From Bradyrhizobium rifense (GTDB taxonomy: Bacteria; Pseudomonadota; Alphaproteobacteria; Rhizobiales; Xanthobacteraceae), in contig NZ_VSSS01000053.1 in assembly GCF_008123425.1 (NCBI RefSeq), forward strand, positions 28,898 to 92,897: a stretch of DNA of 64,000 nucleotides. Direction: 5' to 3'. This document shows, piece after piece, positions 54,163 through 62,455 of the stretch. The notes below the pieces were generated by a model that saw only the letters and a list, made by a program, of their open reading frames with translations, ran no database searches and was not told the origin of the DNA. Every line of letters begins with the position of its first letter. Position 1 is the stretch's first letter. A program made the translations under genes and the position numbers.

Positions 54163-55530
54163 ATGAATCGGCAGATGGTCCTGGTCGGCTTCCTTCAGGC
54201 GCAGAACTGCACGAACTTGCCGAGCTCGTGGCGGCATCCGGACTCGCGCGCCGATTCGATGTCGGCGGACTATTACCAGGAGATCGCGCGGATTCTCGAA
54301 GCCGGCAAGTTCCACATGGCGTTTTTCGACGATCGCCTTGCCATGCCGGACCGCTATGGCAACGACCACGCCCACACCGTCGAATACGGCATCCGCTGCG
54401 TGAAGATGGATCCGCTGATCGTGCTGACCACGATGGGCCTTGTCACCGACAAGCTCGGGCTCGGCGCGACCTGCTCGACCACCTATTACGAGCCCTTCGA
54501 CGTCGCCCGCCGTTTTGCCACGCTCGATCTGATGTCGGGCGGGCGCGCGGGCTGGAACGTCGTGACCTCGCTGAACGACGGTGAAGCACTCAACATGGGG
54601 CGCGACTCCCATCCCGAACATGATTCCCGCTACGACAAGGCCGACGAGTTCATGGAGGTCGTGCTCGGCCATTGGGATACGTGGGAAGATGGCGCGCTCA
54701 TCATGGACAAGACGAGCGGCCGCTTTGCAGATCCAACCAAGGTGAAGCGGCTCGATCACAAGGGGCCAGCCTTCAAGTCGCGCGGGCCGTTCACGGTGCC
54801 TCGCTCGGACCAGGGCCATCCCGTGATCATCCAGGCCGGCGCATCCGGCCGCGGCCAGCGCTTTGCCGGCCGATGGGGCGAGGTGATTTTTACGGCCGCA
54901 CGCAATCTGCAGGGCGCCAAGGACGGCTACGCCGCCGTGCGCAACGAGGCCGCGAAAGCCGGCCGCGATCCCGATCAGATGTTCCTCTGCAATCTGACAA
55001 CGCCGGTCTGCGCAGCGACCAAGTCTGAGGCCGAGGACAAGATGGCACTGATCAACAAGTTGCCGCTCGAGATCGACGCGCTGTCGCTGCTCGCCGAGGC
55101 GCTCAACTACGACTTCGCCTCCAAGGATCTCGACGCGCCGCTGACGACGGACGAGCTCAAGAGCATGCAGGGCATTCTGGGCATCCGCGACGGCGTGCTG
55201 AAGAACTCCGGCAAGAGCAATCCGAGTGCGCGTGACTTCGTCACCTTCTCCGGCCGCGGCCAGGTGCACGACGCCATGGTCGGCGGTCCCCGGGAGATCG
55301 TGGACAAGTTAGAGGAAATGTTCGTCGAACGCGGCTGCGATGGCTTTGTCATCGCTGCGACCTATGTGCCCGGCTCCTACGCGGACTTCGTGCAGCATAT
55401 CGTGCCGGAATTGCAGCGGCGCGGGCTGTTCCAGAAAGAGTATCGCGGCAAGACGCTGCGGGACAATCTCGGGCTGAAACGGCCGGCCGCCGGCGCCTGG
55501 AAACTTCAGCCGCGCGATGCCGCGGAATAA
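54163..55530 (+). CDS. NtaA/SnaA/DszA-type flavin-dependent monooxygenase
   Basis: A 455-residue luciferase-like monooxygenase that uses reduced FMN from a partner reductase. The family includes nitrilotriacetate monooxygenase and dibenzothiophene sulfone monooxygenase. Signatures are TNLPSSWRHPDS, then LVTDKLGLGATCSTTYYEPF, DLMSGGRAGWNVVTSLNDGE and HPVIIQAGASGRGQRFAGRW. No flavin reductase gene lies next to it. It is the middle of the Ldh-monooxygenase-FAH operon, and starts 21 bases after the first gene with GGAGA before the ATG. Confidence 0.94.
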   Translation: MNRQMVLVGFLQAQNCTNLPSSWRHPDSRADSMSADYYQEIARILEAGKFHMAFFDDRLAMPDRYGNDHAHTVEYGIRCVKMDPLIVLTTMGLVTDKLGLGATCSTTYYEPFDVARRFATLDLMSGGRAGWNVVTSLNDGEALNMGRDSHPEHDSRYDKADEFMEVVLGHWDTWEDGALIMDKTSGRFADPTKVKRLDHKGPAFKSRGPFTVPRSDQGHPVIIQAGASGRGQRFAGRWGEVIFTAARNLQGAKDGYAAVRNEAAKAGRDPDQMFLCNLTTPVCAATKSEAEDKMALINKLPLEIDALSLLAEALNYDFASKDLDAPLTTDELKSMQGILGIRDGVLKNSGKSNPSARDFVTFSGRGQVHDAMVGGPREIVDKLEEMFVERGCDGFVIAATYVPGSYADFVQHIVPELQRRGLFQKEYRGKTLRDNLGLKRPAAGAWKLQPRDAAE

Positions 55531-55545
55531 CAACGAGGACAAGAC

Positions 55546-56331
55546 ATGCGCTGGCTGAAATTCACCGCCTCCGGCAAGACCTCCTGGGGCCTTGTCGAGG
55601 CCAATCAGGTCGTCGCGGTCGACGGCGATCCGCTCCGTGACTGGCAGCGCACCTCGCGCACGCATCCGCTGAGCGACGTCAAGATCGAGCTGCCGCTGAT
55701 CCCGCGCACCTTCTATTGCGTCGGCCTGAACTACCTGAAGCATCTGAAGGAAGCCGCCGACAAGCGCGGCGAGGTTCCGGCCGTACCTGAGCGGCCCGAA
55801 ATCGGCTATCGCGCGCAGAACGCGCTGATCGCGCATGACGAGGACGTCGTGATCCCGTCTTTCGCGACGGAAAAGATCCATTACGAGGGCGAGCTCGCCG
55901 TCGTCATCGGCAAGAAGGTGAAGCACCTGACGGCCGAGAACGCGATGGATTGCGTGTTCGGCTACACCATCGGCAACGACGTCAGCGAACGCTCCTGGCA
56001 GAAGGCCGATCGCAGCCTGTGGCGCTCGAAGAACGCCGACACGTTCAAGCCGATGGGGCCGTGGATCGAGACCGAGGCCGATCTTGCGACGATGGAAACG
56101 ATCGTTCGCGTCAACGGCAAGGAGACCAACCGCTTCCGCACCAACGACATGATCTTCGGCGTGGTGCCGTTCCTGGTCGAGCTGACCAGATATTTCACGC
56201 TGTGGCCAGGCGACGTGATCTGGATGGGCACAGACGGGGCATCACCGGACATCAAGCATGGCGACGTCGTGGAGATCGACATCACCGGTGTCGGGACGCT
56301 GCGGAACAGGTTTGTGCGGGAGGGGCGGTAA
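55546..56331 (+). CDS. Fumarylacetoacetate hydrolase-family protein
   Basis: A 261-residue FAH-fold enzyme (C-C bond hydrolase, decarboxylase or isomerase of 2-oxo acids). The metal-binding part is KIHYEGELAVVIGKKVKHL, and IETEADLATMETIVRVNGKE and WMGTDGASPDIKHGD are conserved. It ends the operon after 15 bases of spacing. Combined with the dehydrogenase and monooxygenase, it suggests catabolism of an oxygenated, possibly N- or S-containing, carboxylate. Confidence 0.94.
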   Translation: MRWLKFTASGKTSWGLVEANQVVAVDGDPLRDWQRTSRTHPLSDVKIELPLIPRTFYCVGLNYLKHLKEAADKRGEVPAVPERPEIGYRAQNALIAHDEDVVIPSFATEKIHYEGELAVVIGKKVKHLTAENAMDCVFGYTIGNDVSERSWQKADRSLWRSKNADTFKPMGPWIETEADLATMETIVRVNGKETNRFRTNDMIFGVVPFLVELTRYFTLWPGDVIWMGTDGASPDIKHGDVVEIDITGVGTLRNRFVREGR

Positions 56332-56332
56332 A

Positions 56333-57253
56333 TCAGCTCGAGCCACCCGATCGGCCCTTCACATGGTCGATGAAAGCTCGCAACTTCGGCATGATTTGTC
56401 GATGGCCGGGATAGTAGAGAAACACACCCGGCGTCATCGGTACGAATTGCTCCAGCACAGGAACGAGTTTTCCCGACCTCATGGCGTCTGCGGCCAGCGG
56501 GCCGGGCACTTGCGCAAGTCCGACGCCCTCGACCGCAGCTCCGACCAATGTGGGAAAGTCGTTGGCGATGAAAGGTCCCGAAACGGCGATCTCGATCGAA
56601 CGACCGTTGTCGTTGACCGACCATGATGCGAGCGCGCCGCTCGATCGTCGCAATCTCAAGCACGCGTGCTGGCGCAAATCATCGGGACGCTGGGGCCGGC
56701 CGCGCCCGGCGAGGTAAGTCGGGCTGCCGACGATCACGAAAGGCAGCGCCTTTGTCAGGCGTACCGCGACCATGTCCGGGGAGATGAACTGCCCCATCCT
56801 GATGCCGGCATCAAAGCCCCCGGCTGCGAGATCGACCAGTTCTTCGCTTGCGGCAAGCTCCACCTCAATCTCGGGAAATGCCTGGCAGAACGACGCCACC
56901 AGTGGCTCCAGCAGGATTGGCACGACCGAGCGCGGTACGGTGAGACGCAAGAGCCCGGCCGGCCGCTGTCCAAGTTCACGCGCGGCCCCGCTGGCCGCGA
57001 CGAGCTCCTCGAAGGCAGGCCTTGCGCGCGCAAGAAACCTTTCGCCGGCTTCGGTCAGACCGACACTGCGGGTCGTGCGGAGGAAGAGCGCGGCGCCCAC
57101 GCGCGCCTCTAGCGTCCGGACCGCCTGACTGATGGCAGACGGCGTGACCCCGAGCTCAGCGGCCGCTCGGCGGAAGCTGCGGTGCTGGGCGACACTCAGG
57201 AACGCCTCGACGCCGTCGAGCGCACCCTGCCTGACTGTGAAGTTCTGCTTCAT
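56333..57253 (-). CDS. LysR-family regulator
   Basis: A 306-residue LysR regulator. The helix-turn-helix is LDGVEAFLSVAQHRSFRRAA, then AELGVTPSAISQAVRTLEAR. The effector domain from about 95 has FCQAFPEIEVELAASEELVD. It is convergent with the FAH gene, one base apart, and divergent from a small pair of genes at 57.3 kb, 55 bases away, whose transcription it probably controls. Confidence 0.93.
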   Translation of the reverse strand: MKQNFTVRQGALDGVEAFLSVAQHRSFRRAAAELGVTPSAISQAVRTLEARVGAALFLRTTRSVGLTEAGERFLARARPAFEELVAASGAARELGQRPAGLLRLTVPRSVVPILLEPLVASFCQAFPEIEVELAASEELVDLAAGGFDAGIRMGQFISPDMVAVRLTKALPFVIVGSPTYLAGRGRPQRPDDLRQHACLRLRRSSGALASWSVNDNGRSIEIAVSGPFIANDFPTLVGAAVEGVGLAQVPGPLAADAMRSGKLVPVLEQFVPMTPGVFLYYPGHRQIMPKLRAFIDHVKGRSGGSS

Positions 57254-57308
57254 AGCCCATCAACATTATCGCGAATAGTCGCCCACGCAAAGCGGCCTTA
57301 CATCCGGA

Positions 57309-57740
57309 TTGCAACTGAGCCGCACGGGAGAAGCGAAACCGATCAAGGCAATCCGCAACGCCGCCCTGGCCCTCACCCTCTCACTGACAGGTGTCACCAT
57401 GACCGATCCATCCCTTGCTCAAGCACAAGCACCGTCACCCGCGACCACGGGCGTGTTGGTCATCCTGACCGTCAAGACGGGCATCGCGCGTGAGCAGGTC
57501 ATGGCCGTCATGCCTGATGAAGTCAGGCAGACGGTGCAGCTCTATCTCGATGGGAAGATCCGCGAATGGTATTCGCGGGCCGACGGGCGCGGCGCCGTCT
57601 TCCTGCTCGATGTCAAGGATGTCGCCGAAGGGCACGCGATCATGGATGCCCTGCCACTCGCCAAACAGGATCTCGTCGACCACGAATACATCGCGGTCGG
57701 CCCGCTCATGCCGCTCCGCCTGCTCACGACCAAGCCCTGA
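57309..57740 (+). CDS. Exported muconolactone isomerase-like protein
   Basis: A 143-residue protein. The N terminus, AIRNAALALTLSLTGVTM, looks like a signal peptide cleaved after LAQAQA. The core has VLVILTVKTGIAREQVMAVM, then DGKIREWYSRADGRGAVFLL and HAIMDALPLAKQDLVDHEY, a ferredoxin-like layout like muconolactone isomerase or YciI-like proteins. An exported form is unusual for that family. The start is unsure: TTG at 57309 is the only start before the signal; the ATG at 57399 would remove it. Divergent from LysR. Confidence 0.75.
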   Translation: MQLSRTGEAKPIKAIRNAALALTLSLTGVTMTDPSLAQAQAPSPATTGVLVILTVKTGIAREQVMAVMPDEVRQTVQLYLDGKIREWYSRADGRGAVFLLDVKDVAEGHAIMDALPLAKQDLVDHEYIAVGPLMPLRLLTTKP

Positions 57741-57787
57741 GCGCGACAATCGATCCGCCTCGAACCTCACCTGAAGGACGTCCCAAC

Positions 57788-58291
57788 GTGCCACCGAACT
57801 TCAACCTTCCGTTCGTCCTCAGTGTCGCCGGCGCCTTGCTGACAAGCGCGGTGGTCGCTGCCCTTTACGTCTGGCCTCTGGTCCGCGCGATGCCTCGCCT
57901 TGACGCCCTGAGACTTCTCGCCGCGTTCCATGCGTTCCGCTTCCTGGGAATGAATTTCATGGTTGCCGGCTTCGTATCAGCTGAGTTGAGCCCGGATTTT
58001 GCCAGCGAGGTCGGGTGGGGAGATCTCATAGCTGCCACTCTCGCGCTCACGTCAATGGCGGCGCTGTCCTGGCGATGGTCGATCGCCGTGCCGATGGTCT
58101 GGATCTTCAACGTGTGGGGTACGCTCGATCTCTTGAATGCGTACTACGTGGGCGCGACGAAGATACAGAGCCCCGGCCTGTTTGGCGCCGGCATTTATAT
58201 CCCGGCCCTCTACGTGCCTTTGCTGCTGGTCAGCCACGTGCTTGTCTTCATGCTTCTGCTGAGGCCCGGATCGGAAGAACAGGCGTCGTGA
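57788..58291 (+). CDS. Four-helix integral membrane protein
   Basis: A 167-residue membrane protein with about four to five helices (for example FVLSVAGALLTSAVVAALYV, then MVWIFNVWGTLDLLNAYYVG and YVPLLLVSHVLVFMLLL). I do not recognise its family. It starts with GTG at 57788 after AAGGAC and lies 47 bases after the isomerase-like gene, in the same transcription unit. A role with that exported protein is possible but not shown. Confidence 0.8.
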   Translation: MPPNFNLPFVLSVAGALLTSAVVAALYVWPLVRAMPRLDALRLLAAFHAFRFLGMNFMVAGFVSAELSPDFASEVGWGDLIAATLALTSMAALSWRWSIAVPMVWIFNVWGTLDLLNAYYVGATKIQSPGLFGAGIYIPALYVPLLLVSHVLVFMLLLRPGSEEQAS

Positions 58292-58324
58292 TGCCCGGCA
58301 ACAACGGGCGCGAATGAAGCTTTG

Positions 58325-58780
58325 TCAAAACGGCAGCGCCACGCTCGTCTTGATCTCCTTCAGCACGACATTGCTGCGGACGTAGCGGATGCCTGGGATG
58401 CGGAACATGAACTCATCGAGAAAGCTGTTGTAGGCGGCCATGTCCTGCACGACGACGCGAAGGTGATAATCGGCGTCCCCCGTGGTCGCAAAACACTCCA
58501 GCACCTCACGGCGCGTGGTGACGCGGGACACGAACTCGTCGACGAATTTGGCATCGTGCCGCTCCAGCGAGACATGGAGGATGGCCGACATCGCAAATCC
58601 CGCCTGCTCGCGCGCGACCAGCGCTGCATAGCCGCGAATGACGCCGCTGTCCTCGAGCGCGCGCACCCGGCGCCAGCAGGCCGAGGTCGACATGCCGACC
58701 TCGTCGGCGAGCTGCTGGTTGGTGGCGCGGCCATCCTTCTGGAGGTGGGCGAGAATCCGCGTGTCCTGGTCTTCAATCAT
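58325..58780 (-). CDS. Lrp/AsnC-family regulator
   Basis: A 151-residue feast/famine regulator. The helix-turn-helix is ATNQQLADEVGMSTSACWRR, with VRALEDSGVIRGYAALV. The RAM effector domain has VLECFATTGDADYHLRVVVQ, typical of amino-acid sensing. It is divergent from the indolepyruvate ferredoxin oxidoreductase gene, and control by aromatic amino acids is a natural inference. The 150-base region between holds TCTACC words and the inverted repeat at 58865. Confidence 0.95.
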   Translation of the reverse strand: MIEDQDTRILAHLQKDGRATNQQLADEVGMSTSACWRRVRALEDSGVIRGYAALVAREQAGFAMSAILHVSLERHDAKFVDEFVSRVTTRREVLECFATTGDADYHLRVVVQDMAAYNSFLDEFMFRIPGIRYVRSNVVLKEIKTSVALPF

Positions 58781-58864
58781 CGAGAACCCTCCAATCGATG
58801 AAATCTACCAAACTTATGGATCATGTGCAAAATTCTACCGTTTTTACGTGCTAATCGGGATAAA

Positions 58865-58877
58865 TAGGTAAGACCTA
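58865..58877. promoter_or_regulatory. Inverted repeat, candidate Lrp site
   Basis: TAGGT, AAG, ACCTA is a perfect 13-bp inverted repeat between the lrp-like and oxidoreductase genes. TCTACC words occur also at 58804 and 58834, 30 bases apart. The set could be a multi-site Lrp operator. Confidence 0.5.
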
Positions 58878-58933
58878 CCAGCGCGCCAAGCATAACCTTC
58901 GCCTATCCGGCAGGATGCCGCGCGAGGTCCGAT

Positions 58934-61900
58934 ATGGACGCTATTCCGTCACTCGACGCCTACGAACTCTCCGACCGCTACGAGCGCGAGGACGGCCGCG
59001 TCTTCCTCACGGGCACGCAAGCGATCGTCCGCATCGCGCTCGACCAGGTCAGGCGCGACCGCGCCGCGGGGCTCAACACCGCCGGCTTCATCTCCGGCTA
59101 TCGCGGTTCCCCGCTCGGCGGCATCGATCTCGAACTGTGGCGCATCCAGCAGCGATTGAAGCAGGACCGCATCGAATTCCTCCCCGCCGTGAACGAGGAC
59201 CTCGCGGCAACCGCCGTGCTCGGCTCGCAGCAGGTCGAGACCCAGGCCGAACGCGAGGTCGATGGCGTGTTCGGCCTCTGGTACGGCAAGGGCCCCGGCG
59301 TCGATCGCTCCGGCGATGCGCTCAAGCACGGCAATGCCTACGGCTCGTCACCGCATGGCGGCGTGCTGGTGGTCGCCGGCGACGACCATGGCTGCGTGTC
59401 GTCCTCGATGCCGCATCAATCCGACGTCGCCTTCATGAGCTGGTTCATGCCGACGCTGCACCCCGCAAGCGTCAGCGAATATCTGGAGTTCGGCGAGTAC
59501 GGCTACGCGCTGAGCCGCTTCTCCGGCATGTGGGTCGGCTTCAAGGCGATCTCGGAGATCGTCGAGTCAGGCGCATCCGTCGCGCTGCACCCACCGCGCC
59601 TGTTCCGCACGCCTGACTTCACCCCGCCGCCGGGCGGACTGCACTATCGCTGGCCCGATCTGCCGGGCCCGCAGATCGAGGAGCGGCTGGAAGCGAAAAA
59701 GCACGCGGTCTACGCCTTCGCCAAAGCCAATCCGATCGATCGCCATATCTACGACATTCCAAACGCCACCTACGGCATCGTCACCACGGGCAAGGCGCAT
59801 CTCGATCTCATGGAAGCGCTGCGGCTGATGGGCCTTGATGAAGCCGCCTGCCGCAGCATCGGCATCGACATTTACAAGGTCGGCATGGTCTGGCCGCTGG
59901 CGCTGCATGACGCCATGGATTTCGTGAAGGACAAGCGCGAGATCCTCGTGGTCGAGGAGAAGCGCGGCATCATCGAGAGCCAGTTTAAGGAATATTTTTA
60001 CGACTATCCCGGCGCGAAACCCGAGCGCATGGTCGGCAAGCACGACGAAAACGGCGCGCGGCTGATCTCCTGGATCGGCGAATTGTCGCCGCGCGCGTTG
60101 GCGTCCGTGCTCGCCCGCCGGCTCGATCCGATGTTTCCGGGGCTCAATCTGGCCGAGCGCGCCGCCGCGCTGCTGCCGGAGGTCGAGCGCACGATCAATG
60201 TGTCGGGCGCGACGCGCACGCCCTATTTCTGCTCCGGATGTCCGCACAACACCTCGACAAAAGTGCCCGAGGGTTCAAAAGCACTGGCCGGCATCGGCTG
60301 CCATTTCATGGCGAGCTGGATGGACCGCGAGACCTCGTCGCTGATCCAGATGGGCGGCGAAGGCGTGAACTGGGCGGCCTCGTCACGGTTCACCGGCCAC
60401 AAGCACGTCTTCCAGAATCTCGGCGAAGGCACCTACTACCATTCCGGCTCGATGGCGATCCGGCAGGCGATCGCTGCCAAGGCCAACATCACCTACAAGA
60501 TCCTGTTCAATGATGCCGTGGCGATGACCGGCGGCCAGCCGGTCGACGGTCCCATCAGCGTGCACGCCATCGCACACAGCGTCCGCGCCGAGGGCGTGGC
60601 GCGCATCGCGCTGGTATCGGACGATCCCGCGCAATTCCTGCCCGCGGATCTGCCAGGCGGCGTCACCATTCATCCGCGCGAGGAGATGGACGCCGTGCAA
60701 CGCGAGCTGCGCGACGTCTCCGGCGTCTCCGTGCTGATCTACCAGCAAACCTGCGCCACCGAGAAGCGGCGCCGGCGCAAGCGCGGACAGATGGCCGATC
60801 CCAAGCGCTATGCTTACATCAATGATCTCGTCTGCGAGGGTTGCGGCGACTGCTCGGTCGAGTCCAACTGCCTGAGCGTCGAACCGAAGGAGACGCCGTT
60901 CGGCCGCAAGCGGCAGATCAATCTGTCGGCGTGCAACAAGGATTTCTCCTGCCTCAACGGCTTTTGCCCCAGCTTTGTCACCGTCGAAGGCGCGACGCGC
61001 CGGAAGAAGAGCGCGAGCGAGATCGATGCAATCGGTCGCGCCGCCACGCTCCCCCTCCCCGCCCCCGCCACGCTCGACCGTCCCTACGACCTGCTGGTGA
61101 CTGGCGTCGGCGGCACCGGCGTGATCACGGTCGGCGCGCTGATCGGGATGGCCGCGCATCTGGAGCGCCGCGGCGTCTCGTTGTTGGATTTTACCGGCTT
61201 TGCGCAGAAGTTTGGCCCGGTGCTGAGCTACATCCGCCTCGCTTCAAGTCCCGATGCGTTGCACCAGGTCCGCATCGACCAGGGCGCGTCCGATGCGCTG
61301 ATCGGCTGCGACGTCGTCGTCAGCTCCTCGCCGAAGGCGTCCGGCACCTATCGCCACGGCACACGCGCTGCAATCAACACCGCGGAGATGCCGACCGGCG
61401 ACGTCGTCCGCTTCCGCGACGCCGATCTCGCTTCCCCTGCCCGCCTGCGCGCAATCCGGCAGGTCATCGGCAACGACAATCTCGACACGATGAACGCGAA
61501 TGCACTGGCCGAGCGCCTGCTCGGCGACGCCGTCTATGCCAACATCATCATGCTGGGCTTTGCCTGGCAGCGCGGACTGGTGCCGGTTTCGCTATCGGCG
61601 CTGCTGCGCGCGATCGAGCTCAACGGCGTCGCGGTCGAACGCAACAAGCAGGCTTTTGCCTGGGGTCGGATCGCCGCCGCCGATCCGGACTTTTTGCCGA
61701 AGGCGAACGAGGCTCCCAAGGCCGAGACGCTCGACCAACTCATCGCCCGGCGCGCCGATTTCCTCACCGCCTATCAGGATGGGGCTTATGCGGCGCGTTA
61801 TCGCGCACTCGTCGCAAAAGTTCGTACTGCGGAAGCGGCTCTCAACAGCGAGGCCCTGACCGAGGCCGTCGCCCGCGCCCTCTTCAAGCTGATGGCCTAC

Positions 61901-62383
61901 AAGGATGAGTACGAGGTCGCGCGCCTGCACATGCAGACCGGCTTTCTCGACGAGCTGAAGCGCGAGTTCGAGGATGGCTTCAGCGTGAAGTATCATCTCG
62001 CCCCACCGTTCCTGCCGTCCAACCACGACGCTCGCGGCCGCCCGCGCAAGCGCGCTTTCGGCCAGTGGATCCAGACGCCGCTCGCCATGCTGGCGCGACT
62101 CAAGGTGCTGCGCGGAACGCGGTTCGATCCGTTCGGCTACACGGCCGAGCGGCGCACTGAGCGGGAGCTGATCGGCTGGTATGAAGGCGTCATCACACAA
62201 ATTCTGGATCGGCTCGAAACGGCGGATCTGCCCGACCTCGTCGCCATCGCAAAAGCCCCGATGGACATCCGCGGCTACGGCCCGGTGAAGGACATCGCGA
62301 TCGCGAAGGTGAAGCCCGAGGTCGAGCGGCTGCTCGCCGCTCTGGCCAAATCTTCATCGGCAAAGATGCGCGCCTACGGTTGA
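58934..62383 (+). CDS. Indolepyruvate ferredoxin oxidoreductase, fused alpha-beta form
   Basis: A 1149-residue 2-oxoacid:ferredoxin oxidoreductase. It oxidatively decarboxylates arylpyruvates (indolepyruvate, phenylpyruvate) to acyl-CoA with ferredoxin. The order is: pyrimidine-binding domain (GYRGSPLGGIDLELW), TPP-binding domain (FCSGCPHNTSTKVPEGSKAL, then GIGCHFMASWMDRET), a 4Fe-4S region (C634, C637 and C640 in CEGCGDCSVESNC, then CNKDFSCLNGFCPS), and the gamma-type domain (LLVTGVGGTGVITVGALIGM). Fusion into one chain is normal in aerobic proteobacteria. Lrp control is likely. Confidence 0.96.
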   Translation: MDAIPSLDAYELSDRYEREDGRVFLTGTQAIVRIALDQVRRDRAAGLNTAGFISGYRGSPLGGIDLELWRIQQRLKQDRIEFLPAVNEDLAATAVLGSQQVETQAEREVDGVFGLWYGKGPGVDRSGDALKHGNAYGSSPHGGVLVVAGDDHGCVSSSMPHQSDVAFMSWFMPTLHPASVSEYLEFGEYGYALSRFSGMWVGFKAISEIVESGASVALHPPRLFRTPDFTPPPGGLHYRWPDLPGPQIEERLEAKKHAVYAFAKANPIDRHIYDIPNATYGIVTTGKAHLDLMEALRLMGLDEAACRSIGIDIYKVGMVWPLALHDAMDFVKDKREILVVEEKRGIIESQFKEYFYDYPGAKPERMVGKHDENGARLISWIGELSPRALASVLARRLDPMFPGLNLAERAAALLPEVERTINVSGATRTPYFCSGCPHNTSTKVPEGSKALAGIGCHFMASWMDRETSSLIQMGGEGVNWAASSRFTGHKHVFQNLGEGTYYHSGSMAIRQAIAAKANITYKILFNDAVAMTGGQPVDGPISVHAIAHSVRAEGVARIALVSDDPAQFLPADLPGGVTIHPREEMDAVQRELRDVSGVSVLIYQQTCATEKRRRRKRGQMADPKRYAYINDLVCEGCGDCSVESNCLSVEPKETPFGRKRQINLSACNKDFSCLNGFCPSFVTVEGATRRKKSASEIDAIGRAATLPLPAPATLDRPYDLLVTGVGGTGVITVGALIGMAAHLERRGVSLLDFTGFAQKFGPVLSYIRLASSPDALHQVRIDQGASDALIGCDVVVSSSPKASGTYRHGTRAAINTAEMPTGDVVRFRDADLASPARLRAIRQVIGNDNLDTMNANALAERLLGDAVYANIIMLGFAWQRGLVPVSLSALLRAIELNGVAVERNKQAFAWGRIAAADPDFLPKANEAPKAETLDQLIARRADFLTAYQDGAYAARYRALVAKVRTAEAALNSEALTEAVARALFKLMAYKDEYEVARLHMQTGFLDELKREFEDGFSVKYHLAPPFLPSNHDARGRPRKRAFGQWIQTPLAMLARLKVLRGTRFDPFGYTAERRTERELIGWYEGVITQILDRLETADLPDLVAIAKAPMDIRGYGPVKDIAIAKVKPEVERLLAALAKSSSAKMRAYG

Positions 62384-62455
62384 CGTGACGCCACCGAGGC
62401 TTCAGCCTCCCGGGTAGAAGAGGCTCCCACATGGAGTCCTGCAATCGGGTGGCGC

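Noticed and set aside
52906..55269. 787-aa minus-strand ORF
   Set aside because: Antisense to the dehydrogenase and monooxygenase genes; low-quality, His/Arg/Asp-rich text without domains.
57254..57308. TCGCGA-centred element between LysR and its divergent gene
   Set aside because: Only the six-base core is symmetric; the flanks do not pair, so it is too weak to call an operator.
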